Source: an uncultured Selenomonadaceae bacterium (GTDB taxonomy: Bacteria; Bacillota; Negativicutes; Selenomonadales; Selenomonadaceae). Taken from it: a stretch of DNA of 12,381 bases. The position numbers and the translations under genes are program-made. The stretch lies in NCBI GenBank assembly GCA_905235425.1, contig CAJOKY010000037.1:1-12381 (forward strand). Direction: 5' to 3'. Each line of letters starts with the position of its first letter. The first letter of the stretch is position 1. Below are positions 1-6,298 of this stretch, in pieces. The notes beneath the pieces are model-generated. The model did no database searches and was not told the DNA's origin. It saw only the letters and a list, made by a program, of their open reading frames with translations.

Positions 1-2303
1 ATAACAACGTCCGTGCCGTCGGAAATGGCATCTACTTCAACCTCCGTACCTTGTACATACCTGTCAACAAGCACGGGGTGATCCGGCGTAACCTTAACCG
101 CGCGGCTCATGTAGTCGCGTAATTCTGTTTCAGAGTAGACAATTTCCATTGCACGCCCGCCCAATACGTAGCTGGGACGCACCATGACGGGGTAGCCGAT
201 TTCAGCCGCGCCTTTAATTGCGTCATTTAAATTCGTGACGCTTATGCCTTTTGGACGCGGTATGCCGATTTCTGTTAAAACTTCGTCGAATCTTTCGCGG
301 TCTTCTGCGCGGTCGATATCGTCAACCGAAGTACCGAAAACTTTAACACCGGCGTCAGCTAAACTTGCGGCAAGATTAATCGCGGTCTGTCCGCCGAACT
401 GCACGATAACGCCTTCCGGCTTTTCCTTTTCGATAATGTTCAAAACGTCTTCCGTAGTCAGCGGCTCAAAATAAAGCCTGTCGGAAATATCAAAATCCGT
501 CGAAACAGTTTCGGGATTGTTATTGATAATTATAGCCTCAATGCCCATTTCGCGCAGAGCCCATACCGAATGCACTGAGCAATAGTCAAACTCAACGCCC
601 TGCCCAATGCGTATTGGACCGGAGCCTAGCACGATAACTTTTTTATTCGTGCTGACTTCCACTTCGTCTTCTTCTGCGCGAAAGGTTGAGTAATAATAAG
701 GCGTGACTGCCTCAAATTCCGCCGCGCAGGTATCAACCATTTTGTAAAAGGGGAAAATTTTATTTTGAAAACGAAGTGCGCGAACTTCCTTTTCAGTGCT
801 GCCTGTCAACTCGGCAATGGATTTATCGGAAAGTCCCAAATTTTTCGCGGCACGTAAATTTCTAAGGTTTAAATCGTCACGTGCCAATTTAACTTCAAAA
901 TCAGTGATATTTTTAATTTTGTCTATAAACCAGCAGTCAACCTTTGTAATTTCGTGAATCTCTTCGACAGTGGCAAGGTTACGGCGCAGTACTTCGGCAA
1001 TTACAAAAATTCTTTCGTCATTTACGCGGCTTAAGCGTTTTTTAAGTTTGTCGTCGTCCAATTCGTCAAGCTGTTCAAAGTGCAGACGATTGACACCGAT
1101 TTCAAGACTGCGTACAGCTTTTAATAACGCGCCTTCAAATGTACGGTCGATACTCATAACCTCGCCCGTCGCCTTCATCTGCGTACCCAGCGTTTTGTCG
1201 GCGTAAACAAATTTATCAAATGGAAAACGCGGGAATTTTACAACGCAATAGTCAAGCGCCGGTTCAAAGCACGCCTTAGTTTTATGCGTGACTGCGTTTG
1301 TTATCTCATCCAGCGTGTAACCTATCGCGATTTTTGCACTGACCTTCGCAATGGGATAACCCGTCGCCTTCGATGCAAGCGCGGATGAACGACTGACGCG
1401 GGGATTTACTTCAATGACGTAGTAATTTTGACTGTTGGGGTCTAAGGCAAATTGCACGTTGCAACCGCCTTCAATGCCCAATGCACGAATAATTTTAAGA
1501 CTTGCCGAACGTAAAAGCTGGTATTCGGTATCTGTCAAAGTTTGACTCGGCGCAACAACTATTGAATCGCCGGTATGCACGCCGACAGGATCAAAATTTT
1601 CCATGTTGCAGACGGTTATGCAGTTGTCATTTGCATCGCGCATAACTTCATACTCAATTTCTTTCCAACCGGCAACACTGCGCTCAATCAGCACCTGCCC
1701 GATCATGGAATATTTCAAGCCGCGTATTACGATTTCCACAAGCTCTTCTTCGTTTTCGGCAATGCCGCCGCCGGTACCGCCCAACGTGTACGCAGGACGC
1801 ACTATTAAAGGATAGCCGATTTGTTTTGCAAAAATTACGGCGCTGTGAATGTCTTCGACGATTGTTGATTCGGGTATAGGCTCGCCGATTTCTGTCATAG
1901 TTTCCTTGAAAAGTTCGCGGTCTTCAGCTTTTTTTATCGCAGTTAAAGACGTGCCGAGAAGTTCGACGTTATTTTTTTCAAGTACGCCGCTTTCAGAAAG
2001 TTTCACGGCAAGATTTAAGCCCGCCTGTCCGCCCAGTGTCGCAAGTAAACCGTCGGGACGTTCCTTTTCGATTATCGCCGTCAAAAATTCCAACGTCAAC
2101 GGTTCAATGTAAACTCTGTCGGCAATGTTTGTATCCGTCATAATCGTTGCGGGATTGGAATTTACCAGTACGACTTCTAAGCCTTCCTCTTTCAATGCCC
2201 TGCATGCTTGCGAGCCTGCGTAGTCAAATTCTGCCGCCTGTCCGATTATTATCGGTCCCGATCCTATTACTATAACTTTTTTAAGATTTTTTTTCTTCGG
2301 CAA
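1..2303 (-). CDS. carB: Carbamoyl-phosphate synthase large subunit, 3' end outside window
   Basis: CarB makes carbamoyl phosphate from bicarbonate, two ATP and ammonia supplied by the small subunit CarA, feeding pyrimidine and arginine synthesis in the cytosol. About 767 codons of a protein usually near 1070 residues are visible; the stop lies left of the window. The N-terminus reads MPKKKNLKKVIVIGSGP and continues with GQAAEFDYAGSQA, the classic CarB nucleotide-binding opening. Close to the window edge the frame reads HPVLVDRYVQGTEVEVDAIS, typical of the second ATP-grasp half. The start is a TTG at 2301-2303, chosen because GGGAGG lies 7 bases upstream and the family normally begins MPK. carA is not directly upstream, where it often sits; the defence island is there instead. 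Identification is certain; the start codon is very likely. Confidence 0.97.
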   Translation of the reverse strand, partial: MPKKKNLKKVIVIGSGPIIIGQAAEFDYAGSQACRALKEEGLEVVLVNSNPATIMTDTNIADRVYIEPLTLEFLTAIIEKERPDGLLATLGGQAGLNLAVKLSESGVLEKNNVELLGTSLTAIKKAEDRELFKETMTEIGEPIPESTIVEDIHSAVIFAKQIGYPLIVRPAYTLGGTGGGIAENEEELVEIVIRGLKYSMIGQVLIERSVAGWKEIEYEVMRDANDNCITVCNMENFDPVGVHTGDSIVVAPSQTLTDTEYQLLRSASLKIIRALGIEGGCNVQFALDPNSQNYYVIEVNPRVSRSSALASKATGYPIAKVSAKIAIGYTLDEITNAVTHKTKACFEPALDYCVVKFPRFPFDKFVYADKTLGTQMKATGEVMSIDRTFEGALLKAVRSLEIGVNRLHFEQLDELDDDKLKKRLSRVNDERIFVIAEVLRRNLATVEEIHEITKVDCWFIDKIKNITDFEVKLARDDLNLRNLRAAKNLGLSDKSIAELTGSTEKEVRALRFQNKIFPFYKMVDTCAAEFEAVTPYYYSTFRAEEDEVEVSTNKKVIVLGSGPIRIGQGVEFDYCSVHSVWALREMGIEAIIINNNPETVSTDFDISDRLYFEPLTTEDVLNIIEKEKPEGVIVQFGGQTAINLAASLADAGVKVFGTSVDDIDRAEDRERFDEVLTEIGIPRPKGISVTNLNDAIKGAAEIGYPVMVRPSYVLGGRAMEIVYSETELRDYMSRAVKVTPDHPVLVDRYVQGTEVEVDAISDGTDVV

Positions 2304-2330
2304 ATATTAAACCTCCCTTTTTATTCGTAG

Positions 2331-2358
2331 GGTATAATGCATAATAAAAAATTCCCAA
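2331..2358 (-). promoter_or_regulatory. Candidate carB promoter
   Basis: On the minus strand TTGGGA (2353-2358) and TATACC (2331-2336) are 16 bases apart, about 27 bases ahead of the carB start. Each box matches the sigma-A consensus at four of six positions, so this is only a candidate. A carB promoter is expected here because a terminator-like hairpin separates carB from the genes upstream. No PyrR-type attenuator was recognised. Confidence 0.3.
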
Positions 2359-2386
2359 AAACTGAAAGCGGTCTGCTTAGAGCTTT
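2357..2386 (-). terminator. Terminator-like hairpin after the toxin gene
   Basis: Read on the minus strand, AAAGC (2382-2386) pairs with GCTTT (2365-2369), extended by an inner TCT/AGA pair with a four-base loop and a CC bulge. CAG and a run of five T follow. It lies about 80 bases beyond the toxin stop and before carB, where the defence-island transcript should end. The stem is short, so this is a modest call. Confidence 0.4.
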
Positions 2387-2466
2387 TAGGAAAGATTTTA
2401 ACTTTTTCTTGCGATATTGTCACGCTTTATTTTTACTTGTCACTATTCCACATTTTCAAAGATGTT

Positions 2467-2838
2467 TTATTTCAATTTGTTATTTAACTTCCTATCAAAA
2501 CTAAACACCGGCACATTTTCAATTTTGTTATACGCTATCAAGATACAATCTACAAAATCTAAACTCGTTTCAGAAAAAATTTTTAACGCTTCAATAATGA
2601 TATCTTTATTTTTTACGTCAATTTCTTTCAAAAATTCGCAAATGGCATTGGCAATTTCTACACGTTCCACCTTGTAAACCGACTTCAAAACGTAAACTAC
2701 TTCCGCTATCACTTCAGGCAATGTAAATGCACCGGATTTTATAATTTTGTCCGCCTCAGCAGACATTTCTTCTATGTCATTCAAAAGATACCGCAAAATT
2801 ACATTTGCATCAATCAAAGTTTTTTGCATATTTTTCAC
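2467..2838 (-). CDS. PIN-domain ribonuclease toxin, VapC-like
   Basis: This is a 123-residue PIN-domain protein, the normal length for the family. VapC-type toxins are Mg-dependent RNases that cut tRNA or other RNA and are held inactive by a partner antitoxin. The acidic quartet is visible: D10 in LIDANVILRYLL, E46 in VIAEVVYVL, D97 in DFVDCILIA and D115 in FSFDRKL. The start is a GTG at 2836-2838 with GGGAGAAG 7 bases upstream; the ATG at 2827-2829 would sit 16 bases from it. The start lies inside the end of the antitoxin gene, a 29-base overlap typical of coupled toxin-antitoxin pairs. The RNA target cannot be inferred. Confidence 0.88.
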   Translation of the reverse strand: MKNMQKTLIDANVILRYLLNDIEEMSAEADKIIKSGAFTLPEVIAEVVYVLKSVYKVERVEIANAICEFLKEIDVKNKDIIIEALKIFSETSLDFVDCILIAYNKIENVPVFSFDRKLNNKLK

Positions 2839-3025
2839 TGACCGACTTCTCCCACGCTAATTTTTCTTCTGAAATTAAATTTTTATCAGCGTATTTTGAT
2901 AAAATTCCAAACGCAGATTTTTTTTCGCCAAATACTTTTTCTTTTATGAATTGCAACACCATGAAAATTTTTTCTTCCGGCAAAATTTCCGTGAGTTCTC
3001 GCAATTCTTTTCGCATAGCTGACAT
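2810..3025 (-). CDS. Antitoxin partner of the PIN toxin
   Basis: A 71-residue, highly charged, mostly helical protein directly upstream of and overlapping the PIN toxin, as expected for its antitoxin. Residues 9-31 carry a helix with LPEEKIFMVLQFI, similar to small DUF2281-like antitoxins. The C-terminal part (AFGILSKYADKN, then LAWEKSVSEKY) resembles short proteins I recall as partners of PIN toxins in Firmicutes. No DNA-binding fold can be named with confidence. The start is the ATG at 3023-3025, preceded by GGAGGTG at 3032-3038. A longer reading from TTG at 3073 is unlikely because it would run through the promoter. Confidence 0.78.
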   Translation of the reverse strand: MSAMRKELRELTEILPEEKIFMVLQFIKEKVFGEKKSAFGILSKYADKNLISEEKLAWEKSVSEKYAKNFD

Positions 3026-3044
3026 TTCTTTCACCTCCAATAAA

Positions 3045-3073
3045 ATTATATCACGACGAAAACTTTTTCTCAA
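3045..3073 (-). promoter_or_regulatory. Promoter of the toxin-antitoxin pair
   Basis: On the minus strand TTGAGA (3068-3073) and a perfect TATAAT (3045-3050) are exactly 17 bases apart, a near-consensus sigma-A promoter. Transcription would start near 3038, at the antitoxin ribosome binding site, giving a leader of only about 14 bases. The boxes sit inside the last codons of the methylase remnant, so the toxin-antitoxin pair can be expressed independently of dpnA-dpnB. Confidence 0.7.
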
Positions 3074-3164
3074 AATATTTACGAATCAATAAGCCTTCCT
3101 GCCAACGCATATACTCTTCCATATATTCCCAGTCCGGCTCGCCGCTGTCATCTGCCGGCAACAT
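3051..3164 (-). pseudogene. C-terminal remnant of a restriction-modification specificity or methylase protein
   Basis: A 37-codon stretch overlapping the dpnB 3' end in another frame reads MLPADDSGEPDWEYMEEYMR and then a charged tail, ending in TGA at 3051-3053. The pattern LP-D-GEPDWEYME-YM resembles the extreme C-terminus of target-recognition domains in type IIG enzymes and type I S subunits; this is from memory of the family. It has no ribosome binding site of its own. Together with the N-terminal methylase fragments at 4786-5516, on the same strand and in the right order, it is best read as the tail of one gene interrupted by dpnA-dpnB. It could instead come from a separate hsdS gene. 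Confidence 0.5.
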
Positions 3165-4020
3165 TATTTGGAGTAAAGAGTTCATTAAAAATGCCGCATT
3201 CCAAATCCGCTATGTTATAAATATTTTCAAGACTTAAAAAAGTTTCCTTCAAATTTCTTTTAGCGCTGTACCAACCGCCGCCGTCTGTTATCCATACAAA
3301 TTCAAAATTTGAAATATTTTTTGACTCTTCCGCAATCATTTTATAACTTCGCGCAGTTTCATTTAACTTTGAGCCGCCACCGGTATAAAAATTCGTTTCA
3401 ATGACAAAAATTTTATCTGCAGTTTTAACTACAAAATCCCAACGTTTTGTTGAAGTTCCCTCAGCTGAAATGGCAGATAAATCAACCTTCCATTTTTCCT
3501 CAATTTCTGTCAAATACATTTCTTTGAAATACTCCACATTTATTTTTTTCAAAAAACTTTCAACAAGACGTTCCATTTGATGACCGCCGCGATTTTTTCT
3601 GCCGTTTGAATCAAGCCCAACTTCAACGCCCGTTACATAATCATATAAATTTGAAATTATATGACTCTGAATCAAATCAAAAAGTCCCGTCCGACGCATA
3701 AAATATTTATATTCTTCAATCGAGTTCGCCGGTTTATTAAAAATGTAGTTTTTTGAGGAATTTTCATCTTGACAAAAAATTTCTCTACTGCGAACTGCCA
3801 ACAAAATTGGAATTACTTTCAGACATTCAGGATATTTTTTCAATATCTTTTCAAAATAAGTTTCAATATTTGGAGCGCCAATAAGTGAGTTTAAAATATT
3901 TATTTCAATCTTAAACTCTTCTACATTGTGATAAACTTTTTCAAAATCCACGTAATAACTATATTCATTGATAGACGCTCGAAAAGTAGTAAGCCAGTCT
4001 TCAAAATTTCTTTTACTCAT
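3148..4020 (-). CDS. dpnB: Type II restriction endonuclease, DpnII/MboI family (GATC)
   Basis: A 290-residue homologue of the DpnII endonuclease (288 residues), which cuts unmethylated GATC. Shared family stretches run almost throughout: NILNSLIG (41-48), DYVTGVEVGLDSNGRKNR (127-144), VDLSAIS (179-185), KRWDFVVK (192-199), IETNFYTGGGSKLNETARSY (207-226) and FVWITDGGGWY (241-251). The PD-(D/E)XK-like core is D195 and E208-x-N210; as I recall, DpnII also has N where a lysine is usual, so this is not a defect. The ATG overlaps the dpnA stop by 8 bases, indicating translational coupling. The last residues (PNNVAGR) extend past the family's usual end into sequence that in another frame belongs to the methylase remnant. 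The gene looks intact. Confidence 0.94.
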   Translation of the reverse strand: MSKRNFEDWLTTFRASINEYSYYVDFEKVYHNVEEFKIEINILNSLIGAPNIETYFEKILKKYPECLKVIPILLAVRSREIFCQDENSSKNYIFNKPANSIEEYKYFMRRTGLFDLIQSHIISNLYDYVTGVEVGLDSNGRKNRGGHQMERLVESFLKKINVEYFKEMYLTEIEEKWKVDLSAISAEGTSTKRWDFVVKTADKIFVIETNFYTGGGSKLNETARSYKMIAEESKNISNFEFVWITDGGGWYSAKRNLKETFLSLENIYNIADLECGIFNELFTPNNVAGR

Positions 4021-4789
4021 AAGCGTGAATCAACCTTTCTTGTGACAATTTTATAAAGTCTTCATTATTATCAATTCCAATAAAGTATCTATTCAAAAGT
4101 TTACAAGCAACGCCTGTTGTCGCCGAGCCGCAAAAAGGATCTAAAATCAAATTTCTTTCCTGAGTCGAAGCCAAAATTATTTTTTCTAAAAGATAAATTG
4201 GTTTTTGCGTCGGGTGTTTGCCAAAAATTTTTTCCTTTGAGCTTGTCAAATTACCCGTCCAAACGTCTTTCATTTGTTTACCGCCGTTCATTTCTTTCAT
4301 CAAGTCATAATTAAAAAAATGTTTTGCATTTTTATTTTTTTTCGCCCATAAAATTGTTTCAGTGCTATGGGTAAAATATCTACAAGACAAATTAGGCGGG
4401 GGATTTGTTTTTTGCCACGTAATATTATTTAAAATTTTAAAACCTTCCTGCTCCAGCGCAACCCCGACAGAATAAATATTATGAAGTGTTCCGCTAATCC
4501 AAATAGTTCCATTCGGTTTCAAAACTTTTTTTGCCAATCTAATCCATTTTCTGTTAAATTCGTGCTTTTCTTCAAAAGTTGAAATTTTGTCCCAATTACC
4601 TTTGTTGACAGAGACAACTTTTCCACCGCTACAAGAAATACCGTCATTTGATAAAAAATAAGGCGGGTCAGCAAAAATTACGTCAATACATTCGGGAATC
4701 ATTTTTTCAAGAGCATCAAAAGTATCTGCAAGAAAAAGAGCAGAGTCGTCATCTTTGTAATAAGGCTTAAAGCCTGGTATATAAATCAT
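4013..4789 (-). CDS. dpnA: DNA adenine methylase, DpnA (M2.DpnII) type
   Basis: A 258-residue beta-class N6-adenine methyltransferase that should modify A in GATC and protect against the adjacent endonuclease. The catalytic DPPY is at 41-44 and the SAM-binding motif DPFCGSATTG at 217-226, with the recognition domain between them, the beta-class order. Long stretches match DpnA: NKGNWDKIS (62-70), EEKHEFNRKWIRLAKKVLKP (73-92), GFKILNNITWQKTNP (116-130), LSCRYFTHSTETILWA (134-149), GKHPTQKP (190-197). Motif I has Ala (GSA) where many relatives have Gly. DpnA of pneumococcus also accepts single-stranded DNA. ATG at 4787-4789; the ribosome binding site AAAGGA is about 12 bases upstream, inside a palindrome. 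The dam-like dpnM that precedes dpnA in known loci is absent. Confidence 0.93.
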   Translation of the reverse strand: MIYIPGFKPYYKDDDSALFLADTFDALEKMIPECIDVIFADPPYFLSNDGISCSGGKVVSVNKGNWDKISTFEEKHEFNRKWIRLAKKVLKPNGTIWISGTLHNIYSVGVALEQEGFKILNNITWQKTNPPPNLSCRYFTHSTETILWAKKNKNAKHFFNYDLMKEMNGGKQMKDVWTGNLTSSKEKIFGKHPTQKPIYLLEKIILASTQERNLILDPFCGSATTGVACKLLNRYFIGIDNNEDFIKLSQERLIHAYE

Positions 4790-5516
4790 TTTTTAAAAGG
4801 ATCCTTTCCAATTTCTATTAAATAGCAAAACAATTCATCAATATGACGTGGCGTCAAAACCACGCCTAAAGTCTGCCCTGCGCCTTCGCTGTAACGAATA
4901 AATTCACTGTAATATCTGCCCAAAACATCTTACGGAGAATTGTTGACAATGGCGGTAATGACGTTTGAATCTATGTATTCGGCAAAAAATCTGAGCGGCG
5001 ATTTACCAAGCCGTTCATCAAATTGCGAAAGGTACGGACGATTTTTAATCAGCGCGAATTGATCTAAGAGACGTTCTTTTTTTTACGGAAGGTTCAACTT
5101 CCAACTTGTCAAGAGTATCAGAAATGGCGCGGTAATTTTTAAAGCCGTCATATTCATTTGCATCGCTAAGGTATTCGGTGCTGAAATCGGAATCCTGCAG
5201 GGCGAGCAAAATGCCGGAAACTACAAGCGGCTTTTTTCTCGTCAGTGCCTGAACAACCAAAGGCGATAACTTTTTTGAAATTGGAATTTTGAATAATTTT
5301 CCATGCATAAAAAAGCGCGCCGTTTTCAGCGTAATCAGTGATGCTTTTCGTATCCATAAGCAAATTTTTTTTATCAGTGTCGAGGTAATTGGCTTGAAAT
5401 TTTGATTCGGCTTTATCTTCTACGACGATAACAAAATCGTTTACGACGGCGGGGAAAAGGATTTATTAGGCTTTTAAGAGTTCTGCGACAATTAAATCAG
5501 TTAATCCATTCGGCAT
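4786..5516 (-). pseudogene. N-terminal part of a type IIG-like N6-adenine methylase, decayed
   Basis: Pieces of one protein can be read in order on the minus strand. MPNGLTDLIVAELLKA (from ATG 5516) meets two stops at 5463-5468. The same frame resumes with VVNDFVIVVEDKAESKF, whose E-x-K resembles a nuclease motif, then MDTKSITDYAENGALFYAW and KKVIAFGCSGTDEKK. After a frameshift near an A6 run (5232-5237) comes KKPLVVSGILLALQDSDF. A second shift at an A8 run (5077-5084) leads to FALIKNRPYLSQFDERLG and AIVNNSP, then a stop at 4930-4932, and on in frame to YYSEFIRYSEGAGQTLGVVL and TPRHIDELFCYLIEI. These match large restriction-modification fusions with an N6_Mtase domain. The frame ends just before the SAM-binding DPCCGTGG motif would be expected, at a TGA overlapping the dpnA ATG. 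Internal deletions also seem present. It is non-functional. Confidence 0.8.
4796..4807. promoter_or_regulatory. GATC-centred palindrome over the dpnA ribosome binding site
   Basis: AAAGGATCCTTT is a perfect 12-base palindrome, 7 bases ahead of the dpnA ATG. It contains the recognition site of the neighbouring enzymes and overlaps the only visible ribosome binding site of dpnA. It also lies where homology to the methylase remnant stops. A regulatory role, through protein binding, methylation state or an RNA hairpin, is inference. Confidence 0.45.
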
Positions 5517-5551
5517 ATCTTCATTTCTACAAATTTATTTTTTATGGCAAA

Positions 5552-6187
5552 TTAATTTCGCGAATTGTCAAGCAGGTACAAAATCGCATTGACTGCGGCA
5601 ACGGCTATTGAACTGCCGCCCTTTGTACCGGTAACGGTTATGTATGGGATTTTATTTTGTTCGGCAAGTTCGGACTTTGAATCAGCCGCGCCGACAAAAC
5701 CGACGGGTACGCCGATTATAACGGCGGGAGAAATATTTTCAGCGCGTACAAGCCGCAACACTTCAAATAAGGCGGTAGGCGCATTTCCTACGGCAACAAT
5801 CGCGCCGTTAAGCTTTTCGCCGAAAATTCGCATTGCCGCCATTGAACGAGTGATATTATTTTCAGTCGCAAATTTTTTAGTGTCGTCGTCGGCAACTTTG
5901 CAAAAAACTTCGCCGCCAAATTTTGAAAGCGTGCGCTTATTAATGCCGGTACGCACCATTTCAACATCGGTAAAAATATTTGCTCCGCGCAGAATCGCAG
6001 ATTTCGCCGCGTCAATAGCGGAAGGGTGAATTTTTATCAGCGGCGTATAATCAACGTCACCTGCCGCGTGTATGATTCGCGAATAAATTTTTGTCTCTTC
6101 AAAATTTAAATTCAAGCCGTCCAAGTACGGCGCAATAATTTCCATACTGCGATTTTCAATCTGCGCGGGATTTTTTATAAAGTCCAA
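5552..6187 (-). CDS. cbiC: Cobalt-precorrin-8 methylmutase (CbiC/CobH)
   Basis: CbiC moves a methyl group from C-11 to C-12 of (cobalt-)precorrin-8, giving cobyrinate/hydrogenobyrinate in cobalamin synthesis. The protein has 211 residues, the usual length. Family marks are NPAQIENRSMEII near the N-terminus, RIIHAAGD with the catalytic His at 40, GANIFTDVEMVRTGI (69-83) and the C-terminal VGNAPTALFEV and IGVPVGFVGAADSK. The start is a TTG at 6185-6187 with AAGGAAG at 6194-6200, 6 bases upstream. It stands alone here: no other cobalamin gene lies in the window and no B12 riboswitch fits the short gap upstream. The methylase pseudogene begins 35 bases beyond its stop and may once have been co-transcribed. 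Confidence 0.95.
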   Translation of the reverse strand: MDFIKNPAQIENRSMEIIAPYLDGLNLNFEETKIYSRIIHAAGDVDYTPLIKIHPSAIDAAKSAILRGANIFTDVEMVRTGINKRTLSKFGGEVFCKVADDDTKKFATENNITRSMAAMRIFGEKLNGAIVAVGNAPTALFEVLRLVRAENISPAVIIGVPVGFVGAADSKSELAEQNKIPYITVTGTKGGSSIAVAAVNAILYLLDNSRN

Positions 6188-6220
6188 AAAAATCTTCCTT
6201 TCAAAAATTTTTTATAAGTC

Positions 6221-6249
6221 TTTTCAATGTTACGTGAATTTATTATAAT
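6221..6249 (+). promoter_or_regulatory. Hexokinase promoter in the divergent cbiC/hexokinase gap
   Basis: TTTTCA (6221-6226) and a perfect TATAAT (6244-6249) are 17 bases apart, 50 bases ahead of the hexokinase ATG. The minus strand also reads TATAAT across the same bases (6241-6250 is TATTATAATG), so the cbiC promoter could overlap it back to back, though its -35 is poor. The two genes may therefore compete for polymerase. Confidence 0.5.
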
Positions 6250-6298
6250 GAATTTGTTTTAAAAATTAAACTGGCAATTGTTTTAAGGGGGAATTTTT

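Noticed and set aside
2417..2677. Plus-strand frame of 86 codons opposite the PIN toxin
   Set aside because: Antisense to the toxin, whose catalytic acids are intact; no ribosome binding site or family match.
3051..3164. A genuine small gene of 37 codons after dpnB
   Set aside because: No ribosome binding site, begins inside dpnB in another frame, and its sequence fits the tail of a large restriction protein better than a free peptide.
5077..5084. A8 tract as a phase-variation switch of the methylase
   Set aside because: Other stops, another shift and loss of the SAM-binding region mean slippage at this tract could not restore a working protein.
5565..6029. Plus-strand open frame of 154 codons opposite cbiC
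   Set aside because: It is antisense to a clear cbiC with conserved motifs, has no ribosome binding site and shows no recognisable family; it is a codon-bias shadow.
6188..6298. Cobalamin riboswitch ahead of cbiC
   Set aside because: The gap is 111 bases, too short for the usual riboswitch plus promoter, and no B12-box-like sequence was seen.
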